Source: CAYPJE01 sp964410945 (GTDB taxonomy: Bacteria; Fidelibacterota; Marinisomatia; Marinisomatales; TCS56). From it: a stretch of DNA of 64,000 nt. The stretch is from assembly GCA_964410945.1 (NCBI GenBank), contig CAYPJE010000004.1, positions 74,196 through 138,195 on the forward strand, given 5' to 3'. The notes below the pieces were generated by a model. It did no database searches. It saw only the letters and a list, made by a program, of their open reading frames with translations, and had not been told where the DNA came from. Position numbers and translations under genes: made by a program. Positions 10,001 to 17,070 of this stretch are shown here, piece after piece. Each line of letters starts with the position of its first letter. Positions within the stretch are counted from its first letter, which is position 1.

Positions 10001-10096
10001 GTTGACGGCATATCCGGAAAGGGCGTAATTAAAAAACCGGATGAAAACATAACCGATTTTGAACCAATGGATGAGCAGGAATCCACCGGGATCTGA
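7091..10096 (+). CDS. Receiver/PEP-synthase-like hybrid protein
   Basis: This roughly 1000-residue protein could start at ATG 7091 or TTG 7085; neither has a clear ribosome site. Residues about 15-135 form a CheY-like fold whose acceptor position is not Asp (DLIIVMSRISDMD). A second receiver-like domain around 205-320 keeps the Asp (GIISDINFP). From about 430 a pyruvate-phosphate-dikinase/PEP-synthase ATP-grasp domain begins with GSLGGKARGL, continues with VAVRSSSLLEDS near 523 and ends with the GPGRWGSADPWLGVP block near 875. The phosphohistidine and PEP-binding domains of true PEP synthase are missing, so the reaction is unknown. Similar hybrids occur in Bacteroidetes-like lineages and are often labelled PEP synthase. 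Confidence 0.82.
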   Translation: MLKYDSTSKPKFRFQDLMLHRVYEILLVASPYDAYILEEDGQLAEQIINEYLGMNFTAAPRLWVSPTASDALEFLTKRKFDLIIVMSRISDMDPITFSKKIKELYPKKPIILLAADESELNQLPAFDLQSSKPINKVFIWTGNANLFPTIIKYYEDRKNVKRDVKLGEVRIIIVIEDTPRDYSVILPLIYKTIVEYTNQLMSKSLNAGQRLLHLRGRPKIILTSNYEEAQRYYRKYRSNVLGIISDINFPKDGKKDPLAGVKFAKWVRKQESTMPIMLQSRNQDVHELAEEINAHFLYKKSTRLLRDIQEFVITNFGFGNFIFRSPDGTPIAMAANLDELMQILGTINDESFAYHSSYNHFSNWLSARGEFLAASKIRPLKQEDFDTIEEHRNEIIRFIEESQVKHLDEELVDFSVDSFNASINFTRFASGSLGGKARGLTFAGQLLVDSGIRGKYPEITIRVPQVAIIGTDEFDRFMNDNQLWGPVLSVTDNQEINRLFLEARFSNELINPLKIYLSKINYPVAVRSSSLLEDSQYQPLAGLYTTYMYPNNNESLDIRVAELCILIKLVYASMFHKEPRAILTNSTRRLEEEKMAVVIQELIGQKHADYFYPTFSGVCQNYNYYPVSYMKREEGAAFLALGLGRTVVEGEKALRFSPKYPAILPQFYSVRATIASSQNSFYALKLIEKQYKSDYSELIDLEKLPLSVAEQDGVLKHVASVVCSQDSVIRDSLSYDGTRVVTFAPILKWRKIQLAEILNEILDIGRHALGGPVEIEFAVNIFPGTSRKPEFCLLQIRPMHSSNLNTDIDLITAESEDIVARSHITLGDGTIDNIYNIVFIDKDSFNPAKSEDIAREIDTFNQRLGNQRPYILIGPGRWGSADPWLGVPVRWDQISNAKVIVEVGLDKYNIDPSFGSHFFQIVTGMKIAYFTINPKNKEDSINWDWLADKEPVDSTEFIRWIQLDQPITVHVDGISGKGVIKKPDENITDFEPMDEQESTGI

Positions 10097-10117
10097 TCAA
10101 CCCAAAGGGTATGAAAT

Positions 10118-10148
10118 AAAAAACGGGAGCAAATTGCTCCCGTTTTTT
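10118..10148. terminator. Bidirectional intrinsic terminator between convergent genes
   Basis: A hairpin with stem ACGGGAGCAA/TTGCTCCCGT and a one-base loop is flanked by a run of A on the left and a run of T on the right, so it can terminate transcription in both directions. It lies between the stop of the rightward receiver/PEP-synthase-like gene and the stop of the leftward glutamate dehydrogenase gene. Confidence 0.9.
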
Positions 10149-10164
10149 ATTGATAAATGGTCTA

Positions 10165-11502
10165 TCAGACTACGCCCTGATCAATCATCGAATCGGCAAC
10201 TTTAATAAAGCCGGCAATGTTGGCACCTTTGACGTAATTGATATAATCGCCTTCCTGGCCATACTTGACGCATTGCTTATGGATATCAATCATGATATTC
10301 TGCAATCTCTCATCCACTTCTTCCCTGGTCCAGGAAAGACGCATGCTGTTCTGGCTCATCTCAAGACCGGAAACGGCAACACCACCAGCATTGGCGGCTT
10401 TACCGAGACCATAGAGCACCTTATTCTCCAACCAGACGTCAATGGCACCTGGTTCGCTGGGCATATTGGCGCCTTCGCTTATGCAGTAGCAGCCATTGGC
10501 AACCAGGATTTTGGCCTCTTCGGCAGTAATTTCATTCTGTGTGGCACAGGGTAATGCAATATCGCATTTGGCACCCCAGGGACGTTTGCCTTCCCAGTAC
10601 TCACAACCGTATTTATCGGCATATTCCTTGATCCGGCCACGTTTCACATTTTTCAGTTCCATGACATAAGCCAGCTTCTCAGAATCGATTCCTTCCGGAT
10701 CGTAAATGCTGCCTGCTGAATCAGACAGGGTCACGACTTTACCACCCAGGTCATTTACCTTCTCAACGGCAAACTGAGCCACATTTCCGGAACCGGAAAC
10801 GGTGACAATTTTACCTTCAAAGGATTCGCCCCGCATCTTCAGCATCTCATGGGCAAAATATACCGTACCATAACCGGTGGCTTCCGGACGAATCAGGCTG
10901 CCGCCCCAGTTCAGGGCTTTTCCGGTTAACACGCCAGTGAACTCATTGCGCAAGCGTTTGTACTGTCCAAACAGAAAACCGATTTCCCGGCCACCGACAC
11001 CAATATCACCGGCAGGTACGTCGGTATTGGCACCGATATGGCGCTGTAATTCGGTCATAAAGGACTGGCAGAAGCTCATAACTTCATTGTCTGATTTACC
11101 TTTTGGATCGAAATCAGAGCCACCTTTACCACCACCCATCGGCAGGGTAGTTAAACTGTTTTTGAAGACTTGCTCAAAGGCGAGGAATTTTAAAATGCCA
11201 AGATTGACTGAGGGGTGAAAACGTAAGCCGCCCTTGTAAGGGCCAATTGCAGAATTGAATTCAATGCGGAAACCACGATTAACTTCAACTTCTCCGCGGT
11301 CGTTGCGCCAGGGAACACGAAACATGAGCACACGTTCCGGTTCGACGATCCGTTCCAGAATATTAACGTGAAGGTACTGGGGATGATCCTGCAGGAAATC
11401 CCAAAGTGATTCTACCACTTCCTTGACAGCCTGATGAAACTCGGGCTGAGCGGGATTCTTGCGGATCACTACATCCATGAATTCATCGACAGATTTGTAC
11501 AT
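10165..11502 (-). CDS. gdhA: NADP-type glutamate dehydrogenase
   Basis: The 445-residue protein has the length and motifs of the hexameric GdhA family: PYKGGLRFHPSVN near residue 92, the catalytic-lysine segment PMGGGKGGSDFDPKGKSD near 125, PAGDIGVGGREIGF near 167 and the Rossmann loop VSGSGNVAQFAVEKV near 238. It catalyses reductive amination of 2-oxoglutarate with ammonia, the main ammonia-assimilation step, and NADP use is inferred from similarity to the assimilatory type. A GGGAG ribosome site lies ten bases before the ATG. The gene stands alone, converging on the receiver/PEP-synthase-like gene at a shared terminator. Confidence 0.96.
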   Translation of the reverse strand: MYKSVDEFMDVVIRKNPAQPEFHQAVKEVVESLWDFLQDHPQYLHVNILERIVEPERVLMFRVPWRNDRGEVEVNRGFRIEFNSAIGPYKGGLRFHPSVNLGILKFLAFEQVFKNSLTTLPMGGGKGGSDFDPKGKSDNEVMSFCQSFMTELQRHIGANTDVPAGDIGVGGREIGFLFGQYKRLRNEFTGVLTGKALNWGGSLIRPEATGYGTVYFAHEMLKMRGESFEGKIVTVSGSGNVAQFAVEKVNDLGGKVVTLSDSAGSIYDPEGIDSEKLAYVMELKNVKRGRIKEYADKYGCEYWEGKRPWGAKCDIALPCATQNEITAEEAKILVANGCYCISEGANMPSEPGAIDVWLENKVLYGLGKAANAGGVAVSGLEMSQNSMRLSWTREEVDERLQNIMIDIHKQCVKYGQEGDYINYVKGANIAGFIKVADSMIDQGVV

Positions 11503-11765
11503 TGCCGTAAACTCCCAATTTTCTGTATTGATTTATTTATGTAAAAGAACCAGCCTATTGAATATTTATCCAATATTTACTGTGAATGAGTTTACAAAGA
11601 AAAAATAATTCGCAACTATAAATACCGGATAAACAGGTATTATTTTTAGGGGATAATTTCATGGCCGGAATTTGGGCTGAACGGTCGATGTTTTCCTTTG
11701 TTATCTGCTCACGCAGAAATAATTTCAGCGCGCTTATTAACAGCTCATTTTACAAATTCAGCATT

Positions 11766-11839
11766 GGCGGAGTAGCTCAGTTGGTTAGAGCAGCGGAATC
11801 ATAATCCGCGTGTCGGGGGTTCGAGTCCCTCCTCCGCTA
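11766..11839 (+). tRNA. tRNA-Met (anticodon CAT)
   Basis: The 74-nt sequence folds with acceptor stem GGCGGAG/CTCCGCT (first pair G-U), a D-arm, anticodon stem GCGGA/TCCGC with loop ATCATAA, and T-arm GGGGGTTCGAGTCCC. Anticodon CAT could be elongator Met or lysidine-modified Ile. The overall sequence looks like elongator tRNA-Met, since initiator hallmarks (unpaired first base, three G-C pairs at the anticodon stem) are absent. CCA is not encoded. Confidence 0.94.
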
Positions 11840-11918
11840 CACTCTTCATGCAACAGGCTACTTAATCATCTTCCAACTAATTGGAATTTCGCATAGCAAA
11901 CAATCCTGATAGCTTTTT

Positions 11919-11953
11919 TTACTTATTACTGATTACTCCTCACTCATAACCCA
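11919..11953. repeat. Short degenerate heptanucleotide array
   Basis: Five successive seven-base units, TTACTTA, TTACTGA, TTACTCC, TCACTCA and TAACCCA, stand in register directly before the YchF-like gene. Similar 7-nt arrays with other unit sequences occur elsewhere in the window. Confidence 0.6.
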
Positions 11954-11959
11954 AAGAAT

Positions 11960-13030
11960 ATGAAAATCGGACTCACCGGACTTCCCAACTGCGGCAAAAC
12001 TACAATCTTCAATGCTTTAACCGAATCAGATGTCCCGATCGGTTCATATGCGGACGGGAAAGCAGAACCGCTGCAGGCAATTATTAAAGTGCCGGATCAA
12101 CGTATCGATGCCTTATCCGATCTCTACCAGCCAAAGAAAACAACTTATGCCACCGTGGAATTGACTGATTTTCCAGCCACCCTTGATAAAACTGATGATT
12201 CCGCTGCCTTGAGTCCGAATACAATCCGACTGAGTAAAAACCTCGATGCCCTGGCCATTGTGATACGGAATTTTGAAGATGAACTGCTTGGTGCACCGGA
12301 ACCACTCAATGATCTGTCGGCTATTTACAGTGAACTGCTGCTGTCAGACCTGTTACTGGTCGAGAACCGCCTGGAAAAGATCGCCTGGTCCCAGCAGAGA
12401 GGTTTGAAATCAGGAGAGATGGAAAATGAAGAAAAGATACTCCTGCATCTCAAAGACCAGTTGGATCAGGAATTACCCCTGTCTTCACTTGTAATATCAG
12501 CTGCTGACCAGAAGATCATCCGGGGATTTCAATTCCTGACTCAGAAACCGACAATCCTGGTATTAAACTCCGGGGAGGGCCGTTTCAATACCGAAGCCAG
12601 GCTGCTTGATCAGCTCAACGCTAATTACCCAACAATCGAATTCGCCGGTAAATTCGAAATGGAATTGATTCAATTCGATGACCTGGAAGAAAAGATGCTG
12701 TTCATGGATGATATGGGGATCAGTGCATCGGCCCGTGACCGCCTGGCCCGCACAGTCTATGACATCTTGGGATATATCAGTTTTTTCACCGTGGGCGAAG
12801 ATGAAGTCCGGGCCTGGAATGTTAAAAACGATGCTACGGCTGTCGATGCCGCCGGCACCATTCACACCGATCTGGCCCGCGGATTCATCCGGGCCGAATG
12901 TTTCCATTATGACGATCTGATGACTGCCGGCAGTGAAGCCGGTGTGAAGAAAAGCGGCCGCTTCCGCCTGGAGGGGAAAACTTACCTGGTACAAGATGGA
13001 GATATACTCAGTATCCGCTTTAATGTCTAA
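11960..13030 (+). CDS. Divergent YchF/Obg-like GTPase with TGS domain
   Basis: The 356-residue protein aligns with the Obg-family ATPase/GTPase YchF over its length. It has a P-loop GLPNCGKTT at residues 6-14 (GLPNVGKST in YchF), a helical insertion, an NxxE-like nucleotide-specificity motif (LVLNSGEG), and a C-terminal TGS/DUF933 domain with GFIRAECFHYDDL and VQDGDILSIRFNV. The switch II motif DxxG is replaced by DFPATL, which lacks the glycine. YchF proteins bind ribosomes and modulate translation under stress. A degenerate array at 11919-11953 directly precedes the start. The Nudix gene follows after 8 bp. Confidence 0.85.
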   Translation: MKIGLTGLPNCGKTTIFNALTESDVPIGSYADGKAEPLQAIIKVPDQRIDALSDLYQPKKTTYATVELTDFPATLDKTDDSAALSPNTIRLSKNLDALAIVIRNFEDELLGAPEPLNDLSAIYSELLLSDLLLVENRLEKIAWSQQRGLKSGEMENEEKILLHLKDQLDQELPLSSLVISAADQKIIRGFQFLTQKPTILVLNSGEGRFNTEARLLDQLNANYPTIEFAGKFEMELIQFDDLEEKMLFMDDMGISASARDRLARTVYDILGYISFFTVGEDEVRAWNVKNDATAVDAAGTIHTDLARGFIRAECFHYDDLMTAGSEAGVKKSGRFRLEGKTYLVQDGDILSIRFNV

Positions 13031-13038
13031 TTTAGAGC

Positions 13039-13590
13039 ATGCATCGCCGAGCCCTGCTCAACTTACTAGACCGATACGAACCATTTAATGCCACTGACCA
13101 GGCGGCTTTATCAACCATCCGCGATTTTGTTCGATCCGGCCCCAATTGTTTCCTTCGCAGCAACTTAACCGGCCATCTCACCGCTTCGGCCTGGATTGTT
13201 GATAAAGATTACACTTCCACCCTGCTGATACACCACCGCAAACTGGACAAGTGGATTCAATGCGGCGGCCATGCCGATGGTGAAACCGACCTGCTGGCCG
13301 CCAGTCTAAAGGAAGCCCGGGAAGAAACCGGTCTATCTTCTCTGGTAGCCGAAACCCCCTCCATTTTCGACCTGGACGTCCACTCAATTCCAAAACATGA
13401 TTACGTACCTGAGCATCTGCATTATGACGTGCGCTACCTGTTACAAGCGGATATTAGTGAAGCGTTACAACCCAATGATCGTGAAGCAATCGATCTGCGC
13501 TGGTTTGCGCTTAACGAAGTAGCAAAGATTAATAACAATGAATCGATAACCCGCATGGTACAAAAAACACGACAATGGAAATCCAAATGA
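13039..13590 (+). CDS. Nudix hydrolase
   Basis: The 183-residue protein carries a Nudix box at about residues 74-97, GGHADGET then LKEAREETGL. This matches G-x5-E-x7-REUXEEXGU, except that a Lys stands where the first Arg usually is. Nudix enzymes hydrolyse nucleoside diphosphates linked to other groups; the substrate cannot be read here. It starts 8 bp after the YchF-like gene and its stop overlaps the start of the PAS-protein gene, so the three form an operon. Confidence 0.88.
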   Translation: MHRRALLNLLDRYEPFNATDQAALSTIRDFVRSGPNCFLRSNLTGHLTASAWIVDKDYTSTLLIHHRKLDKWIQCGGHADGETDLLAASLKEAREETGLSSLVAETPSIFDLDVHSIPKHDYVPEHLHYDVRYLLQADISEALQPNDREAIDLRWFALNEVAKINNNESITRMVQKTRQWKSK

Positions 13591-13922
13591 TATCTGCCCC
13601 AACCATGGCTGCCCTGCTGGACAGCATCAAAGACCCCATCCTGTTTGTAGATAATGGTCATACCATCCGTTACATGAATAAGGCCGCCGAAAAACATTAT
13701 AAAGAAGGCCGCAGACTGCTGGGGCAGTCGATCATGGATTGCCATAATAAGGAATCCTGTAAAATGATGTATGAGATATACGCAAAAATGCAGGCCGGCC
13801 TGGATGAGGAAAAAATAACGGATGATGAAAAGCAGCGCATTTTCATGCGGGCTGTACGGGATGAAAATGGAATTTTGCTGGGATACTATGAACGGTACGA
13901 GTGGAAGAATCAAGATAAATGA
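13587..13922 (+). CDS. Small single-domain PAS protein
   Basis: From the ATG at 13587, which overlaps the Nudix stop as ATGA, the protein has 111 residues; an alternative ATG lies at 13575. It is a single PAS fold starting with LLDSIKDPILFVDNGHTIRYMN and containing IMDCHNKESCKMMYE, a Cys-His segment like that in small DUF438-type PAS domains. No output domain is attached, so it may act as a ligand- or redox-sensing partner for another protein. The ligand is unknown. Confidence 0.75.
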   Translation: MISAPTMAALLDSIKDPILFVDNGHTIRYMNKAAEKHYKEGRRLLGQSIMDCHNKESCKMMYEIYAKMQAGLDEEKITDDEKQRIFMRAVRDENGILLGYYERYEWKNQDK

Positions 13923-14047
13923 TAAAAGTAAAAAGATAAACCTAATAGGAATTGAATCTGTTAGTATTCACAAAACCCTTACCGAATAAATTATAGAGTA
14001 ACATCCTAACTGCTTCCTGTCTCAATTGCTCCAATTCTTTACCGGCA

Positions 14048-16225
14048 TCATTTCAAATTTACATTAAAATACTCCACCATCTTCTGGTACAGGTTATAGC
14101 TGGTGTGCGGTCCGCGGATACCATGGTTTTTATTGGCATAGAAATACATATCCACCTGTTTGTTGGCCTTCACAAAGTGATCGGCAAGCTGCAGGGAATT
14201 CTGGGGATGGACATTATCATCACCGGTACCGTGAATGAGTAACAGTTTTCCCTGCAATTGATCAACATAGTTGAATACTGAAGCCGAATCATAACCGGCA
14301 GCGTTGTCTTCAATCAATCCCATATATCGCTCAGTCCAGATCGTATCATACAAACGGAAATCAGTCACCGGTGCGCGGGCGATTCCCACCTGGAAATAAT
14401 CACTGCCTTTGGTCAAACACAGGGCCGCCATATATCCACCTCCGCTATGCCCCCAGATACCAATTTTATCTGCTTTCACGTACGGCAGACTGCGCAAATA
14501 TTTCACACCCTCAATCTGGTCGTTCACCAGCCATTTGCCAAGGTCGCCATAAGCCAGATTCTCAAAGGCTTTGCCCCGGCCTCCGGTGCCGCGGTTATCG
14601 ATGGAAAAGGTTATAAATCCCTTTTGCCCCAGGTACTGGTGGAAGTAATAGTAATGCCCGCCCCAGCGATTCATGACGCGCTGTGAACCAGGTCCGCCGT
14701 ATCCGAAGATCACCACCGGATACTGCTGACTTGGGTCAAAGTCCGGTGGAAGCGTGATCATGGCATTAAGGGTTGTCAGCCCGTCACTGGTTGGCACCTC
14801 GATGAACTCCGGATAAGTGAATCGGTATTCATCGCTCCCGGGAGCCGTACTCCCCACCAGAGTATTGATTATTTCACCTTCATTATCAATCACACTGATC
14901 CGGGGTGGTGTTGCCACACTACTTAACATATCAATGAAGTACTTGCCATCAGGATGTCCTTTTACCGAATGACTGCCACCGGCAGTGCTGATCCGTTCCA
15001 CTCCACCACCGGATAAATCTATTTTATACAGATGATCCTCCAGTACTGAATCGAACTTCCCGGTAAAATAGGCAATCCCCTGATCTTCATTAACGGCAAC
15101 GATCCGGTTCACTTCCCAGTCGCCTTCCGTAATCTGCCTAATCTGGTTCCCCGAACGGTCATAATGGTAGATATGCTGGTAACCGGATTTTTCCGAGGTC
15201 CACAGAATTGTACCATCACCCATGAATTGCCAGTTATCGGTAACATCCACCCAACAGGAATCGGTATCTTCAATAACTACATTAGCCGCTCCGGTCTTTG
15301 CATCGGCCAGCAGCACTTCCATTTTATTCTGGGGCCGGTTCAAACGCATGACCGCCAATTCATTGGAATTGCCAGCCCATTTTATCCGTGGAATATAAAA
15401 TTCTGTACCGGGATTGATTTTCATCCAACGTACTTTTCCTTTAGCGACTTTAACAATTCCGATTTTTACCGTCGGATTGGTCTCACCCACTTTGGGATAG
15501 GCAATTTCATTGATCATTGGATATTTCTCCAGCTCATCAATCAGTCTGAAGCGTGGCACATTGGTTTGATCCTCACGCCAGAAGGCGATCGATTTACTGT
15601 CCGGCGACCAGCGGTACCCATCGGCTGAACCGAATTCCTCCTCATAAACCCAGCCGAACTGGCCATTGATAATATTCTCCGAACCATCTTTAGTCAGCTG
15701 GCGGATTTTGCCCGCTGAAATATTGAAACAGTACAAATTATTATTCAGAATGTAGGCTACCTGTTTACCGTCCGGGGAAAATTTTACATTCCTCAGCAAT
15801 TGACCGTCGGCCAGCAACGAAACATCACCGGTGGCTCTGTTTACCAGATAATATATCCCCTCCCTGGAATGGCGCCAGATACGCCGCATTTCGGACCTGA
15901 TCAGAAAGTAGGTGGCGGGTGAATTGATCCAGAATGATTCAATATCCAGGTTAATTCCCTGATATATAAAATCTTCATCGGAATAGTATTCCTCGACTTC
16001 TTTGGTTACAAAATTCAATTTGTGGATTGAATTCTGGCTGGTATCATCGTCCAGATAGAGCAGTCCGGAATCATCACCCAGCCAGTTGATGCAACAAATT
16101 TCCCGGGGATACAGTTCCATATTCAGGAAGATCTCTTTCAGATCAACAGTTTTGGTTTGAGCGAAAGCCGATCCAAACAGAAACATGGAAAAATAAACCG
16201 CGATAATTTCCGGTTTCGTTTTCAT
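14048..16225 (-). CDS. S9B-type dipeptidyl peptidase (DPP-IV-like), exported
   Basis: The 725-residue protein starts with a signal peptide (hydrophobic YFSMFLFGSAF, cleavage near FAQ-T). A DPP-IV N-terminal beta-propeller region fills roughly residues 60-490, and the alpha/beta hydrolase domain follows with nucleophile GHSGGGY near 593, Asp in HGTGDDNVH near 668 and His in NKNHGI near 699. The EE motif in the propeller (YEEEFG, around 195) that fixes the peptide amino terminus is present. Such enzymes cut N-terminal dipeptides in the periplasm, in keeping with growth on proteins. The start overlaps the end of the uracil-DNA glycosylase gene by 4 bp. Confidence 0.92.
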   Translation of the reverse strand: MKTKPEIIAVYFSMFLFGSAFAQTKTVDLKEIFLNMELYPREICCINWLGDDSGLLYLDDDTSQNSIHKLNFVTKEVEEYYSDEDFIYQGINLDIESFWINSPATYFLIRSEMRRIWRHSREGIYYLVNRATGDVSLLADGQLLRNVKFSPDGKQVAYILNNNLYCFNISAGKIRQLTKDGSENIINGQFGWVYEEEFGSADGYRWSPDSKSIAFWREDQTNVPRFRLIDELEKYPMINEIAYPKVGETNPTVKIGIVKVAKGKVRWMKINPGTEFYIPRIKWAGNSNELAVMRLNRPQNKMEVLLADAKTGAANVVIEDTDSCWVDVTDNWQFMGDGTILWTSEKSGYQHIYHYDRSGNQIRQITEGDWEVNRIVAVNEDQGIAYFTGKFDSVLEDHLYKIDLSGGGVERISTAGGSHSVKGHPDGKYFIDMLSSVATPPRISVIDNEGEIINTLVGSTAPGSDEYRFTYPEFIEVPTSDGLTTLNAMITLPPDFDPSQQYPVVIFGYGGPGSQRVMNRWGGHYYYFHQYLGQKGFITFSIDNRGTGGRGKAFENLAYGDLGKWLVNDQIEGVKYLRSLPYVKADKIGIWGHSGGGYMAALCLTKGSDYFQVGIARAPVTDFRLYDTIWTERYMGLIEDNAAGYDSASVFNYVDQLQGKLLLIHGTGDDNVHPQNSLQLADHFVKANKQVDMYFYANKNHGIRGPHTSYNLYQKMVEYFNVNLK

Positions 16226-16863
16226 TTTATGGTATCCTTTACTTTGTTCAGTAAATCCAGCATCATTGATTCTGTCAGCCGTCCTGTGTTAACATTCCGT
16301 GGACTGGGATGATAACAGCCAATCAGGATTTTCCCATTGGGCAGCAAATATTTTGAGTCGTGGAGGAACGGGAAATCCTTTTTCTTAAAATTGTATTTCT
16401 GGCTACAGTATTTGAGGTAAGTATCAAAGGCAATTTTCCCCAGTGCCAGCACAGCCTGGTAATCGAGCAGGGCCAGTTCCTTATCAAACCAGTTGAAACA
16501 ATCGGCCAGCTCGTTCGAAGTTGGTTTGTCGCCCGGTGGTACGCATTTCACTACCGGTGTCATGTATATATCAAATAATTCCAGGCCATCATCAAGGCTG
16601 TCTGAGTTGGGCTGGTTGGCCATTCCGGCCCGGTGCAGACAATGAACGAGAAAATCGGCCGATTTGTCTCCTGTGAATACCCGTCCGGTACGGTTACCGC
16701 CATGACGGGCCGGGGCCAGTCCAATCAGCAACAGCTTTGCGGAAGGATCACCATAACCTGGAACCGGTTTACCCCAGTAATCCCAATCCATATACTGGCG
16801 CCTTTTTTCACTGGCAATCTGTTCCCTGAATTCCACCAATCGGGGGCACTGCCGGCAACGCAC
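16222..16863 (-). CDS. Uracil-DNA glycosylase, family 5-like (UdgB)
   Basis: The 213-residue reading from GTG 16863 has CRQCPRLVEFREQ at the start with two of the Fe-S cysteines, then LLIGLAPARHGGNRTGRVFTG, the family 5 active-site block, and GCYHPSPRNVNTGR near the C-terminus. Family 5 enzymes excise uracil and other damaged bases. The frame is open further upstream to 16923. An AGGGAG sequence sits eight bases before an in-frame ATT at 16891-16893, which would add ten residues (to 16893) and may be the true, non-canonical start. The gene overlaps the DPP-IV-like gene by 4 bp. Confidence 0.87.
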   Translation of the reverse strand: MRCRQCPRLVEFREQIASEKRRQYMDWDYWGKPVPGYGDPSAKLLLIGLAPARHGGNRTGRVFTGDKSADFLVHCLHRAGMANQPNSDSLDDGLELFDIYMTPVVKCVPPGDKPTSNELADCFNWFDKELALLDYQAVLALGKIAFDTYLKYCSQKYNFKKKDFPFLHDSKYLLPNGKILIGCYHPSPRNVNTGRLTESMMLDLLNKVKDTIK

Positions 16864-17070
16864 CAGTCCGGTGTTTAGTTCAGTAATTGAAATATTTAGC
16901 TCTCCCTGTCCTGTATTGTCCGTTAAAATTTACATTCAAAAAGCAAATGGTCGCAGGTTTCTTCCGTTTAAGCGGCTGATATCCCTGTTAACAGCCTTGC
17001 TCGTTGCTTCGACATTCTAATATCTCTAAATTTGCTGATTCAATTTATTTAATATTCAAAGGATTACCCG

